From Ureibacillus thermophilus (GTDB lineage Bacteria; Bacillota; Bacilli; Bacillales_A; Planococcaceae), in the NCBI RefSeq assembly GCF_042657185.1, contig NZ_JBHSNN010000013.1: a stretch of 64,000 nucleotides of DNA; one strand, 5' to 3'. The translations under genes and the position numbers were made by a program. Position 1 is the first letter of the stretch. The number at the start of each line of letters is the position of its first letter. Below the pieces are notes generated by a model, which ran no database searches, was not told the DNA's origin, and saw only the letters and a list, made by a program, of their open reading frames with translations. Positions 1-8,705 of this stretch are shown in pieces.

Positions 1-1
1 A

Positions 2-2266
2 CAAGTGTTGAAGGAGTTGGCGCTTGATGGATTAAAAGAAAGGCTAGAGACGAATTCCCCCAATGAGATTTACATGAAAAGGCTGCATGATGAACTGCAA
101 ATGATTTGTTCCATGGGCTTTGCCGATTATTTTTTAATCGTTGCGGATTTTATGAAGTATGCCCGGGAACGTCGTATTTTAACAGGGCCTGGAAGGGGTT
201 CGTCCGCCGGTTCTCTAGTTGCATATTCCCTCTATATTACCCAAGTTGACCCGATTCGCTATGGACTTTTATTTGAGCGATTTTTAAATCCTGAGCGGGT
301 GACGATGCCTGATATCGATATAGACTTTGTGGATACGAGAAGGCAGGAAGTCATTGAATATGTGGCAAAAAAATATGGAGAAAAGCATGTAGCCCAAATT
401 ATTACCTTTGGCTCGCTGTCAGCAAAAGCGGTTGCGCGGGATGTGGCAAGGATGTTCAATTTTGAATCGGAAACCCTTGAAATGATTTCCCGCCTTATTC
501 CAAATAAATTAGGCATCACCTTGATGGAAGCCTATCAATCCAGTGAACCTTTTAGAACTTGGGTGTTAGGGGAAGAAATCCGGAAACGTTGGTTTGAAAC
601 GGCGCTGAAATTGGAAGGATTGCCTCGAAATGCTTCTACCCATGCTGCCGGCGTGGTGCTGAGTCCTGTTCCGTTAGTAGAGGTTATCCCAATTGAAAAA
701 GGGCACGACGGCATTTTTCTAACCCAATGGCCGATGCAAGAAGTGGAACAAATGGGCTTATTGAAAATGGACTTTTTAGGGTTGCGCAATTTAACGATGA
801 TTGAGCAAATACAAAAAATGATTTATTACACTCGGAATCAATATATTGATTTAAATAAAATTCCTTTTGATGACAAGAAAACCTTTGAACTTTTGCAAAA
901 AGGGGATACCCTTGGAATTTTCCAACTGGAATCGGAAGGAATGAAAAAGGCATTACGGGAAATTGCGCCGACCCAATTTTCCGATATTGTGGCGGTCAAT
1001 GCCCTTTACCGTCCGGGACCAATGCAATTTATTTCAGTTTATGCGAAAAGAAAAAAAAGGCTTGAACCGGTTGTGATGCCCCATCCGGATTTAGAGCCGA
1101 TATTAAAAGAAACTTATGGCATCATTGTGTATCAAGAGCAAATCATGCAAATCGCCCATACAATGGCGGGATTCTCGTTGGGACAAGCTGACTTGTTAAG
1201 AAGAGCAGTCAGCAAGAAAAAAAGGGAAGTATTGGAGGAGCAAAGAGCCGCCTTTGTCAATGGCGCTGTGAAAAAGGGCTACAGCAAGGAAGCGGCAGAT
1301 TCTGTTTATGAACAGATTGTTCGATTTGCCGACTATGGATTTGCCAAAAGCCATGCCGTTGCATACAGCATGATTTCCTACCAAATGGCATTTTTAAAAG
1401 CCCATTATCCTATGGAGTTTTATGCGGTGATGATGACCTTTGCTACGGGAAATCAAGAAAAGTTATTTTCTTTCATCGTCGAAGCAAAAAGCAAAGGCAT
1501 CACCATTTTGCGCCCTTCCCTACATCACAGCAACCGCGTGTTTACGGTGGAAAAAGGAAGCATTCGATACAGCTTATCAGCTATATCAGGCGTTTCCCAA
1601 ACTGTTTTGCAAAAATTGATAGAAGCCCGAAAGGAACAAGGAAAATTCCACGATATATTCGATTTAGCCGTTGCCTTAAGCGGAAAATATTTTAACCGCA
1701 AATCCATTGAGCCTTTAATTAAAGCTGGGGTGTTGGATGATTTTGGAAAGGATCGGGCAACGCTTCTTGCAACGATTGAAGCGGCGGAAAAACATGCCAA
1801 AATCGTACGGCCGACAGAAGAAGAGGATTTATTTTCATCAGAGGCTTCCCTTTTTGGCAAGCCAAAGTATATGGAAGTTCCGCCAATCCCAAATAAAATG
1901 AAGCTGCAATTTGAGAAGGAAGTATTAGGCTTTTACTTAACGGAACATCCTGTGGCGAATGTACGCAAACAAATTCCGGTGAATACCAATAGTCTTCAAC
2001 TGAAAAGCGCCCCCAAAGATGCCTATGTTAAGCTGGTGGGAATGGTGGAGTCCATTCGCCAGCTGCGCACAAAAAATGGGGAGCTAATGGCCTTTGTGCA
2101 AGTGCAGGATGAATTTGGTTCTATCTCCACAACCATTTTTCCGAAACAATATCATGAATGCGTTGGTTGGATTAAAGAAGATGTGCTTGTTTATTTAGAG
2201 GGGAAAGTGCAATACCGCTACAATCAGCATCAAATCATCGTAAAAGTCATAAAAATGCTTCAATAA
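2..2266 (+). CDS. dnaE: DNA polymerase III alpha subunit, DnaE type (5' truncated by window edge)
   Basis: Replicative polymerase that extends RNA primers on the lagging strand in Firmicutes. The reading frame is open to the left edge, so about 750 C-terminal residues are visible and the PHP domain and start lie outside. Visible residues about 60-70 hold the GPGRGSSAG block. Residues 102-108 are PDIDIDF, whose aspartates are the usual metal ligands of this family. The helix-hairpin-helix and beta-binding region follows, and an OB-fold runs over roughly the last 100 residues (VKLVGMVESIRQLRTKNG onward). The gene ends in a strong hairpin terminator, so it is not joined to the regulator downstream. 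In B. subtilis dnaE lies next to the same accDA genes. Identification is secure; only the 5' end is missing. Confidence 0.97.
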   Translation, partial: QVLKELALDGLKERLETNSPNEIYMKRLHDELQMICSMGFADYFLIVADFMKYARERRILTGPGRGSSAGSLVAYSLYITQVDPIRYGLLFERFLNPERVTMPDIDIDFVDTRRQEVIEYVAKKYGEKHVAQIITFGSLSAKAVARDVARMFNFESETLEMISRLIPNKLGITLMEAYQSSEPFRTWVLGEEIRKRWFETALKLEGLPRNASTHAAGVVLSPVPLVEVIPIEKGHDGIFLTQWPMQEVEQMGLLKMDFLGLRNLTMIEQIQKMIYYTRNQYIDLNKIPFDDKKTFELLQKGDTLGIFQLESEGMKKALREIAPTQFSDIVAVNALYRPGPMQFISVYAKRKKRLEPVVMPHPDLEPILKETYGIIVYQEQIMQIAHTMAGFSLGQADLLRRAVSKKKREVLEEQRAAFVNGAVKKGYSKEAADSVYEQIVRFADYGFAKSHAVAYSMISYQMAFLKAHYPMEFYAVMMTFATGNQEKLFSFIVEAKSKGITILRPSLHHSNRVFTVEKGSIRYSLSAISGVSQTVLQKLIEARKEQGKFHDIFDLAVALSGKYFNRKSIEPLIKAGVLDDFGKDRATLLATIEAAEKHAKIVRPTEEEDLFSSEASLFGKPKYMEVPPIPNKMKLQFEKEVLGFYLTEHPVANVRKQIPVNTNSLQLKSAPKDAYVKLVGMVESIRQLRTKNGELMAFVQVQDEFGSISTTIFPKQYHECVGWIKEDVLVYLEGKVQYRYNQHQIIVKVIKMLQ

Positions 2267-2293
2267 CGAGATAGTATTCATCAGATTTTACAG

Positions 2294-2322
2294 AAACTGT
2301 GCATTTTTGCACAGTTTTTTCT
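2294..2322 (+). terminator. Rho-independent terminator after dnaE
   Basis: A 10-bp perfect stem, AAACTGTGCA pairing with TGCACAGTTT around a TTTT loop, is followed by further T residues 28 bases after the dnaE stop. Confidence 0.85.
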
Positions 2323-2355
2323 TTACAAAGAAGAAAACATTTTGTAAACTGATAC

Positions 2356-2376
2356 AAAAGTGGTCTGACCACTTTT
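2356..2376 (+). promoter_or_regulatory. Palindromic operator of FadR/GntR type
   Basis: Positions 2356-2376 form an imperfect 21-bp palindrome whose core at 2361-2371 is TGGTCTGACCA. This matches the TGGTNNGACCA pattern bound by FadR-subfamily GntR regulators (established for FadR, PdhR and LldR). It lies about 60-80 bases before the GntR gene start and after the dnaE terminator, where an autoregulatory operator would sit. Binding by the adjacent regulator is inferred. Confidence 0.72.
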
Positions 2377-2436
2377 CGACAAAAATGTGAATGATTCTCC
2401 AATTGAACGAAACAAGGGGTTGTTGAACGTATTAAG

Positions 2437-3090
2437 GTGGACATGAACAAGAAACAAGAAAATAAAAAGGCGTTTTTAGAAATTGTCAGCAAATTGAAGG
2501 ACATCATCATTAAAGAAAAATTGCAGCCGGGAGACAAACTCCCTTCTGAAAGAGTTTTATCAGAAATGTTAGGCGTTGGCCGTTCTTCCGTGCGGGAAGC
2601 TCTAAGGAGTTTAGAACTGTTGGGAATTATTGAAACCCGACATGGTGGCGGCACCTTTTTAGCATCTTCTCAGCAATATCGTTTAGTAGAATTGCTTGCG
2701 ACATTTATTTTGCAGGAAAATCAATCGATTACAGACGTTCATAAAACGAGGGAAATTCATGAAAGGGAAGCGATCCGAATCATTTGTGCGGATAGAAGAT
2801 TAAGACAACTTCCAGTCTGGGAAAGCTTATTTTTGAAAATCGAATTGGAAACAGCTGTGATTCGAGATCATATTTTGCGTGAACTTTTGATTGCCTCTGG
2901 AAACCGTTTGGCATTGAGAATTTGGATACAACTTGCAGCATATAGCGCAAGTTCCCTGAAAAAAGAAACGACGGAGGAAGAAAAACCTATTTTGCAAAGG
3001 TTTTTGACTTCATTGCAGCTAGGATATGAAAAGGAAGCCCTTAAAGCATATGCCGATTGGCTGGACTATTTAAAAACACATGAAGAATAA
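2437..3090 (+). CDS. GntR/FadR-family transcriptional regulator beside accDA
   Basis: DNA-binding repressor candidate of 217 residues. The N-terminal winged helix-turn-helix (about residues 10-75) shows the GntR signature LQPGDKLPSERVLSEMLGV followed by SRSSVREALRSLE-like helix residues and the GGGTF wing. The C-terminal about 140 residues are helical and resemble a shortened FCD ligand domain, without metal-binding histidines that I can pick out. The start is unclear: GTG 2437 or ATG 2443, because the AAGGTGG at 2434-2440 is very close to either. A TGGTCTGACCA palindrome lies upstream, and accD starts 20 bases downstream. The likely role, inferred, is autoregulation and control of the malonyl-CoA-forming accDA genes. 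It is distinct from the TetR-type FadR further along. B. subtilis has malS in this position instead. Confidence 0.85.
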   Translation: MDMNKKQENKKAFLEIVSKLKDIIIKEKLQPGDKLPSERVLSEMLGVGRSSVREALRSLELLGIIETRHGGGTFLASSQQYRLVELLATFILQENQSITDVHKTREIHEREAIRIICADRRLRQLPVWESLFLKIELETAVIRDHILRELLIASGNRLALRIWIQLAAYSASSLKKETTEEEKPILQRFLTSLQLGYEKEALKAYADWLDYLKTHEE

Positions 3091-3110
3091 ATTATTAGGG
3101 GGAAAAAATC

Positions 3111-3983
3111 GTGGAGATAAAAAATTTGCTCTCTTTAAATCGGAAAAAAACGAAGGGAGCCGTCGTAAATCCGAAAAATGAAAGCTCCTTTCCTGCAGAT
3201 TTAATGACGAAATGTCCGTCATGCCGAAAGATTTTTTTAACAAAAGAAGTAGAATCCAATTTAAAAGTATGTCCGAATTGCGACCATCATTTCAAAATGA
3301 CTGCATGGGAACGCATCGACTCATTCTTAGATATAGAATCTTTTACGCCTTTTGATGAGCATTTGCGCACGACGAACCCGCTAAACTTTCCATCTTATAT
3401 TGAAAAAGTGGAAGCGGATATGAATAAAACAGGTTTATCCGAAGCGGTACTAACGGGAGTCGGAACATTAAAAGGTGAAAAAGTGGTTGTAGCGGTGATG
3501 GATTCCCATTTCCGTATGGGCTCCATGGGTTCTGTTGTTGGCGAGAAAATTACGCGCGCCATTGAAAAAGCAACGGAATTGGAAGTGCCATTCATTATCT
3601 TTACGGCTAGCGGTGGCGCAAGAATGCAGGAAGGGGTCATTTCCTTAATGCAAATGGCTAAAACGAGCGTGGCATTAAAACGCCATAGCGAGAAAGGATT
3701 GCTCTTTATTTCCATCATGACGGACCCGACTACAGGAGGGGTTTCCGCAAGCTTTGCATCATTAGGTGACATCAATATCGCTGAACCAAAAGCGCTCATT
3801 GGCTTTGCGGGAAGAAGGGTCATTGAACAAACGGTGAGAGAAAAATTGCCGGATGACTTCCAAACAGCAGAATTTTTGCTTGCCCACGGACAATTGGATG
3901 CCATTTTCCACCGTAAAGAATTGCGTGAAAAAGTGGCAACGATTGTGAAATTGCATAAGAGAGGGGGCGTATCCCATGTCTAA
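3111..3983 (+). CDS. accD: Acetyl-CoA carboxylase carboxyltransferase subunit beta
   Basis: Beta half of the carboxyltransferase that moves CO2 from biotin to acetyl-CoA, making malonyl-CoA for fatty-acid synthesis in the cytoplasm. It is 290 residues, the normal length. A four-cysteine zinc ribbon is visible at C35, C38, C54 and C57, followed by the crotonase-like carboxyltransferase domain with the FTASGGARMQEG oxyanion-hole region. It starts at GTG 3111 behind TAGGGGGAAA. Its last 8 bases overlap accA, so the two are translationally coupled, and it follows the GntR gene by only 20 bases. The upstream TGGTCTGACCA operator may therefore set expression of all three genes. Confidence 0.97.
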   Translation: MEIKNLLSLNRKKTKGAVVNPKNESSFPADLMTKCPSCRKIFLTKEVESNLKVCPNCDHHFKMTAWERIDSFLDIESFTPFDEHLRTTNPLNFPSYIEKVEADMNKTGLSEAVLTGVGTLKGEKVVVAVMDSHFRMGSMGSVVGEKITRAIEKATELEVPFIIFTASGGARMQEGVISLMQMAKTSVALKRHSEKGLLFISIMTDPTTGGVSASFASLGDINIAEPKALIGFAGRRVIEQTVREKLPDDFQTAEFLLAHGQLDAIFHRKELREKVATIVKLHKRGGVSHV

Positions 3984-4941
3984 ACCATTGGCTTTTGAAG
4001 AACCAATTATTAAGCTGAGGGAAAAAATTGAAGAATTAAGGGAATTAGCGAAAACGGCGGATGTAGATATGTCTGAAGAAATTCAAACATTGGAAGCCCG
4101 GCTGCGACAACTGGAAATTCAAATTTATTCCCACATGGAGCCATGGAATCGGGTGCAAGTGGCAAGACATCCGGAACGTCCAACAACCCTTGATTATATA
4201 AATCACATTTTTACTGATTTTATTGAATTGCATGGGGACCGGTATTTTGCGGATGATGAAGCCATCGTCGGCGGAATTGCATCTTTTGAAGGACAGCCGG
4301 TAACAGTCATTGGCCATCAGCGAGGAAAAGGAACAAAAGAAAATATTCGTCGGAATTTCGGTATGCCTCATCCAGAAGGGTATCGCAAAGCGCTGCGTTT
4401 AATGAAACAAGCAGAAAAATTCCGCCGCCCGATTATTTGCTTTATTGATACAAAAGGGGCTTATCCAGGAAAAGCAGCGGAAGAGCGCGGTCAAAGTGAA
4501 GCCATTGCCAAAAATTTATTTGAAATGGCTGGACTTAAGGTGCCTACCATCAGTGTGGTCATTGGCGAAGGTGGAAGTGGAGGCGCCTTGGCATTAGGAG
4601 TGACGAATCGAATTTATATGCTGGAAAATTCCACTTACTCTGTGATTTCTCCAGAAGGCGCGGCGTCTATTTTATGGAAAGATGCGAGCCTAGCAAAACA
4701 AGCGGCGGAAGCAATGAAAATCACGGCCCAAGACTTGAAAGAAATGGGAATCATTGATGAAATTATTCCTGAAGTGCCTGGGGGAGCTCATCGTAATCCA
4801 GCAGAACAAGCGCAAATATTAAAAGAATATTTGAAAAAGGGGATTGAAGAATTAACGGTGATGTCGGAAGAAGACATTATCCAAGATCGCTATGAGAAAT
4901 TCCGCCAAATAGGAGATTATATCGAGGAAAAGGCTCATTAA
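3976..4941 (+). CDS. accA: Acetyl-CoA carboxylase carboxyltransferase subunit alpha
   Basis: Alpha half of the carboxyltransferase, forming an alpha2-beta2 complex with AccD. It is 321 residues, family-typical. An N-terminal helical region (about residues 1-60) precedes the crotonase-fold domain, with the conserved HRGKGTKENI-like stretch near residue 115 and VVIGEGGSGGALALG around residues 195-210. It starts at ATG 3976 behind GAGGGGG inside the end of accD. A 16-bp inverted repeat follows the stop, so the acc operon probably ends here and pfkA has its own transcription start, although read-through is possible. Confidence 0.97.
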   Translation: MSKPLAFEEPIIKLREKIEELRELAKTADVDMSEEIQTLEARLRQLEIQIYSHMEPWNRVQVARHPERPTTLDYINHIFTDFIELHGDRYFADDEAIVGGIASFEGQPVTVIGHQRGKGTKENIRRNFGMPHPEGYRKALRLMKQAEKFRRPIICFIDTKGAYPGKAAEERGQSEAIAKNLFEMAGLKVPTISVVIGEGGSGGALALGVTNRIYMLENSTYSVISPEGAASILWKDASLAKQAAEAMKITAQDLKEMGIIDEIIPEVPGGAHRNPAEQAQILKEYLKKGIEELTVMSEEDIIQDRYEKFRQIGDYIEEKAH

Positions 4942-4954
4942 TTTTCCGTCCCTT

Positions 4955-4998
4955 GAAAATGACAAAATCCAATTGCGAGGATTTTGTCATTTTCATTT
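4955..4998 (+). terminator. Hairpin terminator between accA and pfkA
   Basis: A 16-bp perfect inverted repeat (4955-4970 with 4979-4994, 8-base loop) lies 13 bases after the accA stop. The following T run is short (ATTTCC), so termination may be partial. Confidence 0.65.
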
Positions 4999-5100
4999 CC
5001 ACTATTCGTTTATTTAATGAAAAGAAATGGTTCAATTTTCTTGTTCCAATGGAATTTTTTTATGATATTGTTAACATTATTAGAGATTGGAGGGAGAAAA

Positions 5101-6060
5101 ATGAAACGAATTGGTGTATTAACAAGCGGCGGTGATGCACCGGGTATGAATGCGGCCATCCGTGCGGTCGTTCGAAAAGGGAATTACCATGGTGTTGAAG
5201 TGTATGGTATATATCATGGATATGAAGGTTTTATTCAAGGTAAAATGGAATTATTGGATTTAGGCTCAGTTGGTGGTATTATTCAGCGAGGGGGAACAAA
5301 GCTCTTTTCATCCCGCTGCCCTCAATTTATGGAAGAAGCATACCGATTGCAAGGAATCCAAAAAATGAGAGAAGCAGGCATTGAAGGATTAATCGTCATT
5401 GGAGGCGATGGTTCATACCGCGGCGCGATTGAACTTACAAAATTAGGCTTCCACTGTATCGGTGTTCCTGCAACGATTGATAATGATGTACCGGGTACGG
5501 ATTTTACAATTGGTTTTGATACGGCAATTAATACGGTTGTGAATGCCATTGACAATATCCGCGATACGGCCACAAGCCATGAGAATACATTCATTATAGA
5601 AGTAATGGGGAGAAATGCCGGTGACATTGCCCTATGGTCGGGGCTTGCTGCCGGAGCGGAAACGGTGATCATCCCTGAAGAGCCTTATGATTTAGATGAA
5701 ATTGTGGAGCGTTTAAAGCGGGGAGAATCGCGCAAGAAAAAATACAGCATCATTATTGTGGCAGAGGGAGCTATGCCGGCTTCAAAGCTTGCCGAGATGC
5801 TAAAAGAAAAGGCGGGCATTGAAACGAGAATTACCGTTCTGGGCCATATTCAACGGGGAGGTTCTCCAACTGCATTTGACAGGGTTTTGGCAAGCAGACT
5901 TGGTGCCCGAGCTGTCGAGTTGTTGCTGGAAGGCAAAACTCGCCGCGCAGTAGGTATCAAAAATTATCAAGTTTACGATTATGATTTAATGGACATCATG
6001 ACAACAAAACATAAAGCTGATATTAGTTTATATACATTATCAAAAGAACTTTCAATCTAA
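5101..6060 (+). CDS. pfkA: ATP-dependent 6-phosphofructokinase
   Basis: Phosphorylates fructose 6-phosphate to fructose 1,6-bisphosphate, the committed step of glycolysis. The 319-residue length equals that of bacillary PfkA. MKRIGVLTSGGDAPGMNAA at the N-terminus is the ATP-site glycine motif, GGDGSY lies near residue 102, and the catalytic TIDNDVPGTD region (proton-accepting Asp) is near residues 125-135. I chose ATG 5101 because GGAGGGAGAAAA sits directly before it; the frame runs open further upstream (to 4984) but without family similarity. pyk follows 19 bases later, the usual pfkA-pyk operon. Confidence 0.97.
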   Translation: MKRIGVLTSGGDAPGMNAAIRAVVRKGNYHGVEVYGIYHGYEGFIQGKMELLDLGSVGGIIQRGGTKLFSSRCPQFMEEAYRLQGIQKMREAGIEGLIVIGGDGSYRGAIELTKLGFHCIGVPATIDNDVPGTDFTIGFDTAINTVVNAIDNIRDTATSHENTFIIEVMGRNAGDIALWSGLAAGAETVIIPEEPYDLDEIVERLKRGESRKKKYSIIIVAEGAMPASKLAEMLKEKAGIETRITVLGHIQRGGSPTAFDRVLASRLGARAVELLLEGKTRRAVGIKNYQVYDYDLMDIMTTKHKADISLYTLSKELSI

Positions 6061-6079
6061 AAAAATGGAGCGAATGGAT

Positions 6080-7840
6080 ATGAGAAAGACAAAAATTGTA
6101 TGTACCATTGGACCTGCAAGCGAATCCCCTGAAGTTCTTGAGGAACTAATGAAGGCGGGGATGAATGTAGCAAGATTAAATTTTTCCCATGGTACCCATG
6201 AGGAACATGCAATGCGCATTGCGACAATTCGGGATGTAGCGAATCGTTTAAATAAAATTGTCGGCATTTTGCTTGATACAAAAGGTCCTGAAATTAGAAC
6301 CCATAATATGAAAAATGGGGAAGTGCATTTGCAAACTGGACAAGTCATTGACATTTCAATGAAGGAAGTACTAGGGGATGAAACTTGTTTTTCTATTACC
6401 TATGATCGGTTGATTTATGATGTGAATCAAAACGATATTATTTTGCTGGACGACGGACTTATTCAATTGCGCGTATTAGCAAAGGATTACGAAAAAGGGC
6501 TGATTCATACAATTGTTGAAAATGCCGGTATTTTAAAAAATAAAAAAGGTGTCAATGTCCCAGGCGTTTCCATCAAATTGCCTGGCATTACAGAGAAAGA
6601 TGCGAAAGATATTTTATTTGGAATTGAGCAAGGAGTCGATTTTATCGCGGCTTCTTTTGTCCGAACGGCAAAAGATGTGTTAGAAATTCGCGAACTGCTT
6701 GAACAAAACGGCGGAGGACATATTCAAATCATTCCGAAAATCGAAAATCGGGAAGGCGTTGAAAACATTGATGAAATTATTGAAGTCTCCGATGGATTGA
6801 TGGTTGCCCGTGGAGACTTAGGGGTAGAAATTCCAGCAGAAGAAGTTCCGCTCGTGCAAAAAACGCTAATTAGAAAATGCAATCAATTAGGAAAACCGGT
6901 TATCACGGCAACTCAGATGCTCGACTCGATGCAGAGAAATCCTCGGCCAACTCGTGCGGAAGCAAGCGACGTAGCAAATGCGATCATCGATGGAACCGAT
7001 GCAATTATGCTTTCAGGCGAAACAGCTGCAGGTATGTATCCGGTAGAATCAGTAAAAACGATGAACCGCATTGCGGAATTTACAGAAAACTCTTTGGATT
7101 ACCGTTCCATTGTTCAAAAACGGAGCCGAGAAAAGGGAACAACGATGACAGAAGCCCTTTCCCAGGCTGTTTCATACACTTCCATTAATTTAGGAGTAAA
7201 AGCGGTTTTAGCCCCAACTGCAAGCGGCACAACAGCCAAAATAATTGCCAAATACCGCCCAGGTGTGCCGATTATTGCAATTACAGATAATCAATCAACG
7301 GCTCAAAAATTAACCCTTGTTTGGGGAGTTGCACCAATTGTTACCCATAAAGTTAAAACAACGGATGAAATTTTGGAGTTAGCCGTTGATGAAGCATTGA
7401 AACATGGCTATGTGGACCATGGGGATGTCGTGATTATTACAGCAGGCGTGCCAGTGGGAGAATCTGGAACGACGAACTTGATGAAAGTCCATGTGATTGG
7501 CGACCTTTTAGCCCGTGGACAAGGTATTGGCAAACAATCCGTCGTTGGAAGAGCGGTTGTTGTGAAAAACGCAGAAGAGGCGTTAGCTTATGATGTAGAA
7601 GGATGTATTTTGGTGACGGTTGGAACGGACCGGGAAATGATGCCAGTCATTGAAAAATGCCTCGGCATTATTACGGAAGAAGGCGGATTAACAAGCCATG
7701 CCGCCGTTGTAGGTTTAAGCTTGGGCATCCCAGTCATCGTTGGGGTCAAAGAAGCCACATCCCTGATCCGCCACGGTCAAGAAATTACAATGGATGCGGA
7801 AACGGGAGTTATTTATAAAGGACATGCAAGCGTCTTGTAA
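6080..7840 (+). CDS. pyk: Pyruvate kinase with C-terminal PEP-utiliser domain
   Basis: Converts phosphoenolpyruvate and ADP to pyruvate and ATP. With ATG 6080 the protein is 586 residues and begins MRKTKIVCTIGPASES, as in Bacillus. The in-frame ATGs at 6065 and 6074 lie on or next to the GGAG ribosome-binding site. The TIM-barrel active site includes IPKIENREGVENIDEI (catalytic Lys) and TATQMLDSM. The last about 110 residues form the extra phosphohistidine-like domain seen in Bacillus/Geobacillus enzymes, with GGLTSHAAVVGLSLGIPVIVG. A family A repeat begins 10 bases after the stop and probably supplies the terminator. Confidence 0.97.
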   Translation: MRKTKIVCTIGPASESPEVLEELMKAGMNVARLNFSHGTHEEHAMRIATIRDVANRLNKIVGILLDTKGPEIRTHNMKNGEVHLQTGQVIDISMKEVLGDETCFSITYDRLIYDVNQNDIILLDDGLIQLRVLAKDYEKGLIHTIVENAGILKNKKGVNVPGVSIKLPGITEKDAKDILFGIEQGVDFIAASFVRTAKDVLEIRELLEQNGGGHIQIIPKIENREGVENIDEIIEVSDGLMVARGDLGVEIPAEEVPLVQKTLIRKCNQLGKPVITATQMLDSMQRNPRPTRAEASDVANAIIDGTDAIMLSGETAAGMYPVESVKTMNRIAEFTENSLDYRSIVQKRSREKGTTMTEALSQAVSYTSINLGVKAVLAPTASGTTAKIIAKYRPGVPIIAITDNQSTAQKLTLVWGVAPIVTHKVKTTDEILELAVDEALKHGYVDHGDVVIITAGVPVGESGTTNLMKVHVIGDLLARGQGIGKQSVVGRAVVVKNAEEALAYDVEGCILVTVGTDREMMPVIEKCLGIITEEGGLTSHAAVVGLSLGIPVIVGVKEATSLIRHGQEITMDAETGVIYKGHASVL

Positions 7841-7850
7841 TGAGAAAAAG

Positions 7851-8167
7851 GAGGCTGGGACATAAACAAAAAATGAAAGGGGCAGTTGAAAGAGTTTTGA
7901 TAAAAATTGATAGAACGAAAAATTGATTGAAGTGACGGGGCAAATTCCTGTCGCGCACGCTTAGTCGCAAAGCGGAGCAAGCTCAAGGAAGTAAATTCAA
8001 AGCTTTCCTGCAACAATCCCTCTCGAGACCACGAGGAGCGAAGGAATGAATCAGAGGAGGGCCTGCGGAAAGCGTCCCCGGAACGGAAATCAATTTTAAT
8101 AACATATCAAAAAAACAACATTTTCTCCTTGGAGAAAATGTTGTTTTTTTAGAGTTGTCCCAACCTC
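7851..8167 (+). repeat. Family A repeat, copy A1 (long core, 317 bp)
   Basis: It starts GAGGCTGGGACATAA and ends GTTGTCCCAACCTC, giving near-perfect 12-bp terminal inverted repeats (one mismatch). The left third is A-rich. The core is the long variant, with CTTAGTCGCAAAGCGGAG and the GGAACGGAAATCAATTTT block shared by all copies. The right end is a hairpin AACAACATTTTCTCC/GGAGAAAATGTTGTT with a T run, so it can terminate pyk. There is no coding capacity beyond short chance frames. Copies A2-A5 are listed separately; the intergenic remainder 8168-8315 shows only the fxsA upstream region. Confidence 0.88.
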
Positions 8168-8315
8168 TTATATTTTTTGTTTGCTTGAAAATGAACTAAG
8201 GAGCAATCAGATTTAAAAAATAACTTAGCATTGCCAATAGAAATTTGGTGAAACTTTTTTCCTATTATTTCGTATATAAAAAGTATAAGAAAATGACGCT
8301 AATGGAGGGTATTCG

Positions 8316-8705
8316 TTGAAAAAATTTTTCTTGATTAGCATTGCATTTGTTTTAATAGAAATTGCGATGTTCATCATTATCGGTAATTGGTTGGGCGTTT
8401 TAAGCACATTATTGCTTATTTTGCTTGCAAGCGTGTTAGGCGTTGCCATTACGAAAAAACAAGGGTTAAAATCTCTACAAAATATTCGGGACAGCATCAA
8501 CAGGGGAGAACCGCCTGGATATGCCATGGTAGATGCATTTCTCGTATTTTTAGCGGGTGTTTTGTTTTTGCTTCCTGGTTTTATTTCTGATTTGATCGCT
8601 TTTACAATGGCTCTCCCTTGGACTAGACAATTGTACAAGCCTATGATTGTGGAATGGATTCGAAAAAGAATGGAGAACAATCAAGTCATTATCATCCGGA
8701 GATAG
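8316..8705 (+). CDS. fxsA: FxsA-family inner-membrane protein
   Basis: Small membrane protein of 129 residues. The first about 55 residues form two hydrophobic segments with the FxsA/YtzA pattern (FLISIAFVLIEIAMFIIIG and LLILLASVLGVAITKKQG), a further hydrophobic stretch lies around residues 75-95, and the tail is basic. In E. coli FxsA relieves phage exclusion by F plasmid; its role in Bacillales is not established. It starts at TTG 8316 behind GGAGGG (8304-8309). The 3' end overlaps the convergent transporter gene by 14 bases, and B. subtilis has the same neighbours between pyk and citZ. Confidence 0.85.
   Translation: MKKFFLISIAFVLIEIAMFIIIGNWLGVLSTLLLILLASVLGVAITKKQGLKSLQNIRDSINRGEPPGYAMVDAFLVFLAGVLFLLPGFISDLIAFTMALPWTRQLYKPMIVEWIRKRMENNQVIIIRR

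Noticed and set aside
2247..2654. Minus-strand open frame across the dnaE end and GntR start
   Set aside because: Overlaps two clear genes and a terminator; composition is that of a shadow frame.
4984..5100. N-terminal extension of PfkA from ATG 4984
   Set aside because: No family similarity, overlaps the accA terminator, and GGAGGGAGAAAA clearly marks ATG 5101.
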